The notes beneath the pieces were generated by a model that made no database searches, was not told the origin of the DNA, and was given only the letters and a program-made list of their open reading frames with translations. Of a stretch of 58,396 bases of DNA, positions 36,359 through 43,847 are shown in pieces. Location of the stretch: positions 1 through 58,396 of the forward strand of contig JAAYYU010000243.1 of the NCBI GenBank assembly GCA_012515235.1, written 5' to 3'. Source of the DNA: Candidatus Anammoximicrobium sp. GTDB lineage: Bacteria; Planctomycetota; Planctomycetia; Pirellulales; Pirellulaceae. The position numbers were made by a program, and so were the translations under genes. Within the stretch, counting starts at the first letter, position 1. The number at the start of each line of letters is the position of its first letter.

Positions 36359-37261
36359 CTAAAACCGGGATGGGACGGGTTGCCCGTCGCGAATCGTGCA
36401 GAAATGTTCCCAGACTTGGGGATCGACTTCGAACGACACAATATCGACGGACCCATCGACTCGCACGGCCATTAACCCACCGGGATGCCCACCACCGAAT
36501 TTCCGCGAGTAGTACTGATTGGCGGGGTCATGCTTGGGGTGATACTTGTCCGCGGCAGGCCCCAGCCTCCCATCAAAATCCGGAGCGATGCCAAAGCGAA
36601 CGACATCCTCGTCCCAACCCGCATTGTTCCAAGGCTCATCATCGCCGCCAGTGAGGCCCCATCCGCTGAAGTGTAGTTGCTTTTCGGCCGCCAGCAGGGT
36701 ATTGGAAGTTCCATCCTCGACATCTGCCATGCGACGCCACTCGTCGGCGCGAGTCTCGATATTGTCGTCAGCCTTCAAACTCGTCCATTGTGAGACGAAC
36801 ACGCCTTGCCTTCCTAAGAAATCGAACGCGTCTCCACCATTGCCGGCGTAGTCGCACTTCCCAAAACCTTCATACTTCTTGGCGGCCCGACGCGTCGGGC
36901 AATAGTAACTGGGAATAACCGTCGCGGCGATGACGTTTGCGTCCTGCTCATCAAAGACCGCATTCTGCTCCATGAATGGCGTGAGGTGAAAGGACCAACT
37001 CCAGCCGGTGCGTTCAGTCGCATAGCCAACATCAAGGTGCGGGCCATTCGCTCCGGCGCCGGGCAGGTACTGGAACGTATCGTGGTGGTTATGGCAGGCC
37101 ACCCCGATCTGTTTCAAGTTGTTGGTGCATTGGGTGCGCCGGGCCGACTCGCGGGCGGATTGCACGGCGGGCAGCAGCAGCGACACCAGGACTCCGATAA
37201 TGGCGATCACCACGAGGAGTTCAACCAAGGTGAACCCCACTCGTTTTCGACGATCCTTCAT
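36359..37261 (-). CDS. DUF1559 pilin-like protein
   Basis: The product has 300 residues from the ATG at 37261. The prepilin signal is RVGFTLVELLVVIAIIGVLV, followed by SARESARRTQCTNNLKQIGV. The DUF1559 core includes DVEDGTSNTLLAAEKQLHF and the end HPGGLMAVRVDGSVDIVSFE. It diverges from the copies at 33017 and 34323 in the middle (YYCPTRRAAKKYEGFG), so it is an old paralogue and not a recent duplicate. The small lipoprotein gene follows. Confidence 0.92.
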   Translation of the reverse strand: MKDRRKRVGFTLVELLVVIAIIGVLVSLLLPAVQSARESARRTQCTNNLKQIGVACHNHHDTFQYLPGAGANGPHLDVGYATERTGWSWSFHLTPFMEQNAVFDEQDANVIAATVIPSYYCPTRRAAKKYEGFGKCDYAGNGGDAFDFLGRQGVFVSQWTSLKADDNIETRADEWRRMADVEDGTSNTLLAAEKQLHFSGWGLTGGDDEPWNNAGWDEDVVRFGIAPDFDGRLGPAADKYHPKHDPANQYYSRKFGGGHPGGLMAVRVDGSVDIVSFEVDPQVWEHFCTIRDGQPVPSRF

Positions 37262-37397
37262 GGAATTACCCTTTCGTATGATTGCGGGTGAAAAACGGAA
37301 CAAGACGAGGTCATCCAGCTGACTAACTAAATTTTCGCAGGCTGGCCCGCTTTTTGCAACCCCTGCCGGGGTAAAACCGGCGGGCGGATGTCGGTCG

Positions 37398-37471
37398 AGT
37401 GAGCGGCAAGGCGCTAGCCGCCGGCATGTGCGGACAGCCCGTCACGGGTGGCTAGTGCCATTCCGCTCACT
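37398..37471. repeat. AGTGAGCGGC/GCTAGCC inverted repeat
   Basis: Arms 37398-37419 and 37450-37471 match at 19 of 22 positions around a 30-nt centre. Fragments of the same family flank copy B (17299 and 17517), and a degenerate copy lies at 43699-43757. It lies 40 bp past the stop of the minus-strand gene at 37511-37987, where it could act as that transcript's 3' end. Confidence 0.7.
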
Positions 37472-37510
37472 CCGGGACGGGCCTAACGCGTGCAGTTCCG
37501 GCGCGACCGG

Positions 37511-37987
37511 TCACAGATACATGCCGATAAAGCCGCCTTCGGCGTCGGCCGCCTCCTGCAGTTTCTCGATCCGCTGGCGGGCTTGCTCCAGATCGCCGGC
37601 CTGGATATAGCGGTCGAACTCGACGCCGACCGCTCGCAACACCGTCTCCCGCAGCCAGTCGACGATCGGTTCGGACAGCCAGTCGCAGGTTTCGCGCGTC
37701 AGGCTGACGTCCAGGTCGCAGCCCACGGTGTGCCGGTCTTCCTGGTCGGTCAGCACGGTGCCCTCGAAACGGAACTGGACCATGCCCAACTCTTCGCGGT
37801 TGGTCAGGTGGTAGGTACAGCGGCCGTTGTACAGATAGAACGAATTGAACTGGCCGTGCTTGTCCAGGGCCGCCTTGATCCGTTCGCAAAACGCGACGAA
37901 CGCGGGCGAAGCGTCCAGCGGCACGTCCCGGCGGACGACGGTCCGCAACGGCAGGCAGTCGAACGTGATTTCCACCCAGCGGTTCAT
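37511..37987 (-). CDS. Conserved-type hypothetical cytoplasmic protein
   Basis: The product has 158 residues from the ATG at 37987 (MNRWVEITFDCLPLRTV). No signal or membrane segment is visible. The N-terminal part contains RIKAALDKHGQFNSFYLYNG and a four-strand segment RCTYHLTNREELGMVQFRFE; the C-terminus is a helix pair (DLEQARQRIEKLQEAADAEG). It has the feel of a planctomycete-specific family, but I cannot name it. The longer frame to 38044 lacks a better ribosome site. Confidence 0.7.
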   Translation of the reverse strand: MNRWVEITFDCLPLRTVVRRDVPLDASPAFVAFCERIKAALDKHGQFNSFYLYNGRCTYHLTNREELGMVQFRFEGTVLTDQEDRHTVGCDLDVSLTRETCDWLSEPIVDWLRETVLRAVGVEFDRYIQAGDLEQARQRIEKLQEAADAEGGFIGMYL

Positions 37988-38053
37988 GGGGCGTCCTTCG
38001 CTCCTGATCGCGCCACGCGACGCGCTCGCGTGCCTGAATTCCACGGTTTGCCG

Positions 38054-38099
38054 GTAGAGCGGACTTCCGTCCGCTGGGGCGGACGGAAGTCCGCCCTAC
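38054..38099. repeat. GTAGAGCGGACTTCCGTCCGC palindrome
   Basis: Arms 38054-38074 and 38079-38099 (20 of 21 matched) flank a 4-nt loop. It forms a very stable hairpin between two minus-strand genes, 32 bp beyond the end of the longer one (stop at 38132). It is a good candidate for an RNA 3'-end or attenuation structure. Confidence 0.75.
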
Positions 38100-38131
38100 G
38101 AATTGGTTGCAAAACCAACGCGGTACCGGCG

Positions 38132-40267
38132 TCAGTCCAGGCTGGCCACGCGCGTCTCGTCGGCCGCGGGCGGGGCGGGCGGCTTGAGCCAGCCCAGCGC
38201 GAGCCAACCCTTGTCGCACGTCAACTGGTCCAGTTTCAGTTTGCCGAGGCTCTTCCAGCGTTCCGGCAAAGCCAAGCCCTCAGACACGATCTCCGGCTTG
38301 AACAGTCCCTCGAACTTCTTCTTCATAAAGGTCTTCATCGCGATGTCCGAGGTGCTCAGCTTGCTGCGGCCGGCAAACTCGATCTGCACGTCGCCCTGCC
38401 GCACCAGCCGGGCCCGGTCGGCCAGTTTTTCAAGGCTGTACACGGCGGCGATCTCCACCGCCTTGCGGATCTCCTGATCGCTGCGGGTGAACCGTTTGCC
38501 GCGGATCATGATCTTGACCGTCTTGTCGTGGAACCGCACGTCGATCGGCGCTTCGGAATCGAAGGTGATCGACCAGGGATCGTCTTCCTCTGTGATCACC
38601 AGTTCCGGCGGCACCTTGCCCGTCGTTTCCTTGATGATTTCGACCAGCCGTTCGTCCGTCAGCGTGACGCCGCCCAGGACGGCCTGGGACATGTTGCCGG
38701 CCAGCGACTCGTGCATGCGGACGGCCAGATCGAACTTGCCCTTCAACGCGGGCGGCGCGTTGGGCGCCGCCAACTGGTAGCGGCCCGCCTGGAGCATGGT
38801 CACCAGCAAGGCGTCGTCGGTGGTCCGGAACCCCAGCGACTGGGGAAATCCGCCGCGCCGCACCAGCGGCGTGCGGAACTTGTCCTCGAACTTCGCATTG
38901 GCGTCTCCGACCAGGTCCACCGCCCGCGCGTCCACGCTGGCGGCGATCCGGCCCGCCGCGCGCCGGCTGGCAATCGCCTCGGCTTCGGGCTTGGACTCGT
39001 TGATGCGTTTCATGGCCACGTGCCGGACCAGGCGGCCGGCATCGACGCGGCCGATTCGCGTACGCGTGCTGCAGCGGGCCGTCGCCCGGTAATCATGGAG
39101 CCCCGCGTCGTCCAATTCCAGCCGTTTCCGAGCGGCGACGCTCGTGAACCCTCGGCTGAACACCCGCACCGGCCCGTTGTAGCCCACGCTGTCGGAGACG
39201 GTGGACCCGTTCAACAGGATGTCCATCACCGCGTCTTCCTCGCTGGGGATCAGATCCAGCGTGACCTTGCCCGTCAGCCGGGCGTTGCCGCGGATGCGCG
39301 TCCCCAGGATCACCTCGTTCACCGCCGCGCTCTCGTCCACGTTCTGGTCGATGCCCGCCTGCATCAGGGCTTCCGAAACTTCCAGGAACAGGTTGGGATG
39401 CGAATGAGCCGTCCGGGCCGCCTCGACCAAATCGCCGGCTTGTCCGAAACGCTCCATCCAACCCAGCATCTTGCCGATCACCACTGCATCCTCGGTCTTG
39501 GGATCCTGGGCGTAAGCCGTCAACCGTTCGGCCAGCGTGTCCAGGTAGTTCTCATAGAATTTCTTCGAGTCGGCGCTGGACGAGAACAACGCCATGCTGA
39601 CGTATTTGTCCAGGGCCTGGCGGACCCCCATGAATTCGTCGCGTTCCAGCCCGGAGATGTCCTGGTAGTACAATTCCGAGATCGCCTGCAGCGTCTTCAG
39701 GTCCGGGCGGACGTCCTTGGCCGCCAGCTGGGTTTCCAACTGGTCCCACTTGACGGCTTCTTTCCAGCGCGTCGCGTCTTCCTCGCCGGATCGCTTCAGC
39801 AACCGGCTCAGTCTTTCCACGGCCGCCGCCAGACTGACCCGCTGGCGATCGACGTCGGATTGCGCCACGACGACGAACTGCGGTTTGGCCTCGCGGGCCG
39901 CTTTGGGCAACTGGTCAGCCGACAGCGTGGGCAGCGTATCGAACCAGGCGTTCAGCGCCCTGCGGACGGCAGCGAACCGGCGCAGATCCAAGCCGGGCTG
40001 GTCGCTGGCAAAGCGTTCCAACGCTTTGCGGACCACCAGCCGATCCGCAGCGGCCCCCTTTTCGATTTCCGCGGCCAACTGTTCGGTCTTGAGAAACTTC
40101 CGCCAGCCCGGAGCATTCGGGTCGCTGCCCAACCAGCGTTCGAGGTCCCGCATCGTCCGTTTCAATTCAACGTCCGCCTTCTCGGCTGACTCCGACCACC
40201 TCGCCCCGGCGAGCATCACGCACACGCCGACCGCGATTGCAAACCATTGCTGATAGACCCGCCCCAT
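38132..40267 (-). CDS. Large secreted protein of unknown function
   Basis: The product has 711 residues from the ATG at 40267 (AAAGGAG upstream). The signal peptide is AIAVGVCVMLAGARWSESAE. No named domain is seen. Residues 25-330 are helical and charged (LKRTMRDLERWLGSDP, KYVSMALFSSSADSKKFYEN). A beta-rich middle contains TRIRGNARLTGKVTLDLIPS and DILLNGSTVSDSVGYNGPVR, and the last third has repeated strand pairs (DVRFHDKTVKIMIRGKRF). The layout matches planctomycete-type secreted proteins that seem widely conserved in Pirellulales. It probably acts in the periplasm. Confidence 0.75.
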   Translation of the reverse strand: MGRVYQQWFAIAVGVCVMLAGARWSESAEKADVELKRTMRDLERWLGSDPNAPGWRKFLKTEQLAAEIEKGAAADRLVVRKALERFASDQPGLDLRRFAAVRRALNAWFDTLPTLSADQLPKAAREAKPQFVVVAQSDVDRQRVSLAAAVERLSRLLKRSGEEDATRWKEAVKWDQLETQLAAKDVRPDLKTLQAISELYYQDISGLERDEFMGVRQALDKYVSMALFSSSADSKKFYENYLDTLAERLTAYAQDPKTEDAVVIGKMLGWMERFGQAGDLVEAARTAHSHPNLFLEVSEALMQAGIDQNVDESAAVNEVILGTRIRGNARLTGKVTLDLIPSEEDAVMDILLNGSTVSDSVGYNGPVRVFSRGFTSVAARKRLELDDAGLHDYRATARCSTRTRIGRVDAGRLVRHVAMKRINESKPEAEAIASRRAAGRIAASVDARAVDLVGDANAKFEDKFRTPLVRRGGFPQSLGFRTTDDALLVTMLQAGRYQLAAPNAPPALKGKFDLAVRMHESLAGNMSQAVLGGVTLTDERLVEIIKETTGKVPPELVITEEDDPWSITFDSEAPIDVRFHDKTVKIMIRGKRFTRSDQEIRKAVEIAAVYSLEKLADRARLVRQGDVQIEFAGRSKLSTSDIAMKTFMKKKFEGLFKPEIVSEGLALPERWKSLGKLKLDQLTCDKGWLALGWLKPPAPPAADETRVASLD

Positions 40268-40513
40268 TGCACCACTCCTTTGCTCTCTAGAGCCGCCCAC
40301 GCTAGCGTCGGGCTTAGCCATTTATCGTATCCGTCCAGGTCAACCCGTTTAGAAAAGCTCGCTCGGCTGTATCATCCACCCTAATCGCTACATCCGGAAC
40401 TGCCGGCGAGGTGGCCCCATTTTACCGCAGAGCGATTTTTTTGCCACGTAGAAACGGTAAAAATCTGGGGCGTGTTCAACACCAGACTGCCGGCCAGCAA
40501 ATGTCCACCGTCT

Positions 40514-40609
40514 GGGGTCAGGCTTACAGATTTCAATTTTCGCGGGGCAATCGCTTTCCAAGTGGGAAGTCTTGGGACCGCGAAAATTGAAATCTGTAAG
40601 CCTGACCCC
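40514..40609. repeat. GGGGTCAGGC palindrome, variant copy D
   Basis: The perfect 32-nt arms are 40514-40545 and 40578-40609. The head GGGGTCAGGCTTACAGA is kept, but the inner arm reads TTTCAATTTTCGCGG where other copies have ATTCAATTTTGGCCGA. Every change is matched in the right arm, so the palindrome stays perfect. A CGTGTTCAACACCAGAC tail of the hairpin-module family lies just upstream (40471-40487). It sits 17 bp past the tadA stop. Confidence 0.9.
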
Positions 40610-40626
40610 AGACACTCGAACGCGGC

Positions 40627-41085
40627 TCACTTTTTTCCCAGCCGGCGTTGGGCCTGGAAAAAGTTGCTGAGCAGTTGGCCGCACTCCGGCCCGCACACGC
40701 CCGGCACGACCTGGGCGCGGTGGTTCAGGCGGGGGTCGCTCAGCAGCTGGTACAGCGACTGGACTGCGCCGGCCTTGGGGTCCGTCGCCCCGTACACGAC
40801 GCGGGGAATGCGTGCCAAAACGATCGCGCCGGCGCACATCGCACAGGGCTCCAGCGTCACGTACAGCGTACAATCGTCCAGCCGCCAACTGGTCCGGGAC
40901 GCGGCGGCTTGCGTGATGGCGATTATTTCGGCGTGGGCGGTGGGGTCCTGCAATTGCTCGCGCTGGTTGTGGGCCGACGCGATCACGCGCTGCTGGTAAA
41001 CGATCACGGCGCCGATGGGCACTTCGTTTTCCGCCAGCGCCTGTTCCGCTTCCCGCAGCGCCAGCCGCATGAAGTGTTCGTCCAT
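40627..41085 (-). CDS. tadA: tRNA-specific adenosine deaminase TadA
   Basis: This 152-residue zinc enzyme deaminates the wobble adenosine of tRNA-Arg(ACG) to inosine. Its start is the ATG at 41085. The deaminase core has HAE (H51 zinc ligand, E53 proton shuttle) and PCAMC (C81, C84 zinc ligands), with AHNQREQLQDPTAHAEI and YGATDPKAGAVQSLYQLLSD, as in bacterial TadA. The C-terminus (GPECGQLLSNFFQAQRR) is the usual TadA helix. The DUF1080 gene ends 8 bp upstream, so the two are likely cotranscribed, an unusual pairing. Confidence 0.95.
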   Translation of the reverse strand: MDEHFMRLALREAEQALAENEVPIGAVIVYQQRVIASAHNQREQLQDPTAHAEIIAITQAAASRTSWRLDDCTLYVTLEPCAMCAGAIVLARIPRVVYGATDPKAGAVQSLYQLLSDPRLNHRAQVVPGVCGPECGQLLSNFFQAQRRLGKK

Positions 41086-41093
41086 GGCCGGTT

Positions 41094-41840
41094 TTACCTT
41101 TCGCCCTTGGGCAAGTGGCGGAATTCGATGTTGCGGAGCGCGGCCTTGGTCTGCCAAGCGGCAATTCCCAGCGGCTCGGAGGGCTGCACTTCGGCCCGCG
41201 TGCTGACGCGGTGTCCGGCCAGCGGCTGATCGATCGCGCGGCGGTCGTCGATCCAGCATTGGATCCGCTCCGCCGTGACGCGGACGCGGATGGCGTACCA
41301 GCGGCCGTCCTCGAACTTCATGTACTGCGTGGTGGCGTTTTCCGACGCGTCGCGTCCGTCGATGCAGGACAGTCCCACGACCGCCCCGGCCCAGCCGCCG
41401 ACGATCAAGCTGCAATGCGATTGGGCCACGGGAAACGTCAGGCCGCAGAAAAAGTCGATGCCGTCGATGCGCATCGCCTGCAGCCGGAGTTCGTAGTTCT
41501 GCTGGGGAAAGGGCTTGGTATAGACGATCCCCGTCAACGAATCGCCGAACTCCATCAGAATTGTCTTGTCGGCGACCGTCACCGGGCCTTCGCCCCCGAA
41601 ATTCGACGGCTTCCAGTCCCCCAAGCTCCGGCCGTCGAACAGCGGTGTCCAGACGGGCGGCCGAGCGGCGCTGGCCTGGTCCTCGCCCGCGCGGGCGGCA
41701 ACCGGCCCGGCAAGGCTCAGCCAGCCGGCCGCCAGGAAGACGAGGCACGAGCGCCATTCGAGCTTGACAGACGCCGCGGATTTCCGGAAATTCGCCGCTG
41801 GCCGCGGCAGAGACGCACAGGCAAGTGACGCACGATGCAT
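41094..41840 (-). CDS. DUF1080 family protein
   Basis: This 248-residue protein has a signal-like N-terminus (CLVFLAAGWLSLAGPVAARA) preceded by a variable extension. Jelly-roll motifs are PLFDGRSLGDWKPSNFGGEG, NYELRLQAMRIDGIDFFCGL, WYAIRVRVTAERIQCWIDDR and PLGIAAWQTKAALRNIEF. Compared with the copy at 24431 it lacks the NADSGVF segment, so substrate or role may differ. It sits 8 bp before tadA on the same strand. Confidence 0.85.
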   Translation of the reverse strand: MHRASLACASLPRPAANFRKSAASVKLEWRSCLVFLAAGWLSLAGPVAARAGEDQASAARPPVWTPLFDGRSLGDWKPSNFGGEGPVTVADKTILMEFGDSLTGIVYTKPFPQQNYELRLQAMRIDGIDFFCGLTFPVAQSHCSLIVGGWAGAVVGLSCIDGRDASENATTQYMKFEDGRWYAIRVRVTAERIQCWIDDRRAIDQPLAGHRVSTRAEVQPSEPLGIAAWQTKAALRNIEFRHLPKGER

Positions 41841-42043
41841 GACAGCAGGCTCCGATCTGGCGTTTTAGCAGGAGGAAACGGAGGCAACGGAGAACGAACC
41901 GACGCTTTGTTCCGTCGGTTTGCTTCTGTTTTGTGATGGGGAATAGCGTACTCGCAGCGGGGCCGGCAGGAAAACGGGGGCGCCGGCAAAAAACGGGCAA
42001 CACACGCCGGCAACCGGCAAGACAGTCACCTTGAGGTTCTATC

Positions 42044-42475
42044 TTGGAAATCGTGGAAGACGTCCGACCGAGGACTTGGCCGCGGGCTCGAACGCAGATT
42101 CTGGCCGTGATGTTGATCGTTTACTGGGTTGCGCTGTGCCTGGGCACGCACCTGCCGGACCGCATGGCCGTCGCCGTGACTCCGCCGGTGTCGGACAAGC
42201 TGCTGCACCTGGCCGCCTATGCGGGACTGGGTTTTCTGCTGGCACTGCTGGCGGCGCGGCTGGGCTGGCGAGGTTGGCGCACGTATGCGGCGGCGCTGTT
42301 GATCTTGGGCGTTTACGCCACGCTGGACGAATTGGCGCAGATTCCCGTTCCGGGGCGGCGTGCCGAGTTGGCGGACTGGGTCGCCGATCTGCTGGGCGTG
42401 GCGACGGGCCTGGGCTTGCATTGGCTGGCGGTCAGCGTCGCGGCCCTGTGCGGGAGGGGCCGGGCGGAAAAGTAG
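42044..42475 (+). CDS. VanZ-like family membrane protein
   Basis: The 143-residue protein has four hydrophobic segments (about 18-35, 52-72, 80-98, 112-135). The VanZ-family marks are DKLLHLAAYAGLGFLLA and ATLDELAQIPVPGRRAELAD, the second being the conserved DExxQ..xPGR..xxxD stretch. Relatives confer low-level teicoplanin resistance in enterococci, but most are uncharacterised envelope proteins. The reading starts at a TTG at 42044, with GAGG upstream; no ATG fits the N-terminus. Confidence 0.8.
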   Translation: MEIVEDVRPRTWPRARTQILAVMLIVYWVALCLGTHLPDRMAVAVTPPVSDKLLHLAAYAGLGFLLALLAARLGWRGWRTYAAALLILGVYATLDELAQIPVPGRRAELADWVADLLGVATGLGLHWLAVSVAALCGRGRAEK

Positions 42476-42478
42476 AAG

Positions 42479-42504
42479 AAGCCGAGTCGGCCCTGACTCG
42501 GCTT
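42479..42504 (+). terminator. Intrinsic terminator after the VanZ-like gene
   Basis: A perfect 10-bp stem AAGCCGAGTC/GACTCGGCTT around a 6-nt loop, followed by TTCCCCTT, begins 3 bp past the stop. It lies between two convergent genes and, being symmetrical, could also serve the minus-strand gene ending at 42540. Confidence 0.75.
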
Positions 42505-42539
42505 TCCCCTTCACGCTGTGGGTCTGTGGTGAAGTCGGG

Positions 42540-43232
42540 TTAGTCGTCCCAGCCGTCGATGCCCAGGTGCGTTTTCAGTTCCTCGAATTGCCGCCGGAAT
42601 TCGTCGCGCGACGAATGCACGTGTTCGGCTTCGGTGATGAACCGCAGGCCCTCGACGGGGCGGAGACCGTGCGAGCGCAACACGTCCTCGAACGCTTCCA
42701 GCGGCTCGCCGTAGTAGATCAGCAGCTTGTGTTCGTCGAACTGCACTTCCTGCGGCGTCTCGGGATTGATCACCGCCAGGCCCGTGCAGCCGTCGTTCAG
42801 CAGCATTTCTTCGTAATCGTACAGGACGCTCTTCAGCACCGGCAGGTCGATGTGTTCGCGGTACAGGTCGCGGTGTCCGCCCTGTTGCGTATGGCTGGTT
42901 TCCAGCACGGCGTCGACGTCGCAGCCCAGCGGGTCGAGCGAGTCCAGGAGCAGATCGAAGAGGATTTCCGACGAGGCGGAGGCCATCAGCACGGGCACGT
43001 CGACTTTGTTCTGTTCGTCCCGATACTTGTCGAACCGGTAACCCTGGACGGGCGTCACGCGCAAATCGTACGACGGCCGCACGGCTTCGGTCAGCCGGAA
43101 CTCGCCGTACTGGCAGATTCGCATGTGGGCTTCCAGTTCGTCTTCCGACAGGCTTTCAAAGCTGCTGGGACGGCGGTCCTTGACTTCTTCCGGCCGCAAG
43201 ACATTCAGCAGAAATTGCTTCAGGAAGCTCAT
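42540..43232 (-). CDS. Conserved-type hypothetical protein
   Basis: This acidic 230-residue soluble protein begins MSFLKQFLLNVLRPEEVKDR. No membrane segment or signal is present. Recognisable blocks include ASSEILFDLLLDSLDPLGCD, LKSVLYDYEEMLLNDGCTGL, EVQFDEHKLLIYYGEPLEAF and a C-terminal helix (SRDEFRRQFEELKTHLGIDG). The sequence has the conserved-looking texture of a planctomycete-only family, but I cannot assign a function. Confidence 0.75.
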   Translation of the reverse strand: MSFLKQFLLNVLRPEEVKDRRPSSFESLSEDELEAHMRICQYGEFRLTEAVRPSYDLRVTPVQGYRFDKYRDEQNKVDVPVLMASASSEILFDLLLDSLDPLGCDVDAVLETSHTQQGGHRDLYREHIDLPVLKSVLYDYEEMLLNDGCTGLAVINPETPQEVQFDEHKLLIYYGEPLEAFEDVLRSHGLRPVEGLRFITEAEHVHSSRDEFRRQFEELKTHLGIDGWDD

Positions 43233-43847
43233 CTTCGTCCTCGTAGGGTACGGCTTGAACGGCCGGCGGCAGTCTCCGGCGACTGCGTTTTCCGTCGCGT
43301 CTCTAGTGCTAATCTAGGTCACACTTCTTGCGGCTACCGGCCGGCGTGGCGTTTTTTTTAAGCTGCGGCGCCCGGCCGTGCTGGAGTCTCCGTCTGCAGC
43401 GGGCCTCTTGGCGGGTCGGGACCGAGTCGTAACCGACTTGGACGCCGGCCGCGTCAAGCAAATCTAGCATTCGCGGGCAGCGCTCGCGGTCTGCCGCAGC
43501 GGGTTTGCCGGGAAAACACGCCCGGCGACTGTCGCGGCTGCAGATCGGAGAAACTGTGCGCCGCAGGTTGCCCTTGCCGCGCCGGGGCGGAGAACTGCTA
43601 TATTGCCCCCAGCGGACAACCGGTGCGACCGTTTTTTTCTCACCAGCGGACCGGCCGCCGACGGGGTGATTGTTCGAGAAGTGCCCGTGCGACGACCCGT
43701 GAGCGGCACGGCGCCAGCCGCCGGTTTTGGGGCCGAACCGGCTAGTGTTCCTCCGCTTGCTTAGGCCTCGAACGGTGTTGGGCGTTGGTTGCCCGGCCAC
43801 TGCCCGGTGGCGATCCGCGTCCGTTTGCACGCAGGAGTCAAATCGAA
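43233..43847. other. 615-bp intergenic region with repeat relic
   Basis: No gene is convincing. A run of eight T at 43350-43357 follows a GC-rich stretch without a clean stem. A TATATT box occurs near 43600. A degenerate AGCGGCACGGCGCCAGCC/GGCTAGTG element lies at 43699-43757, with an inner stem CCGGTT/AACCGG (43721-43741). The remainder carries the upstream region of the transglutaminase-like gene. Confidence 0.4.

Noticed and set aside
37490..40189. 899-residue plus-strand ORF
   Set aside because: Runs antisense through two minus-strand genes that have clear starts, a signal peptide and ribosome sites.
42479..42504. Symmetric hairpin as a member of the palindrome families
   Set aside because: Short loop, ordinary 10-bp stem and position at a stop codon fit an intrinsic terminator.
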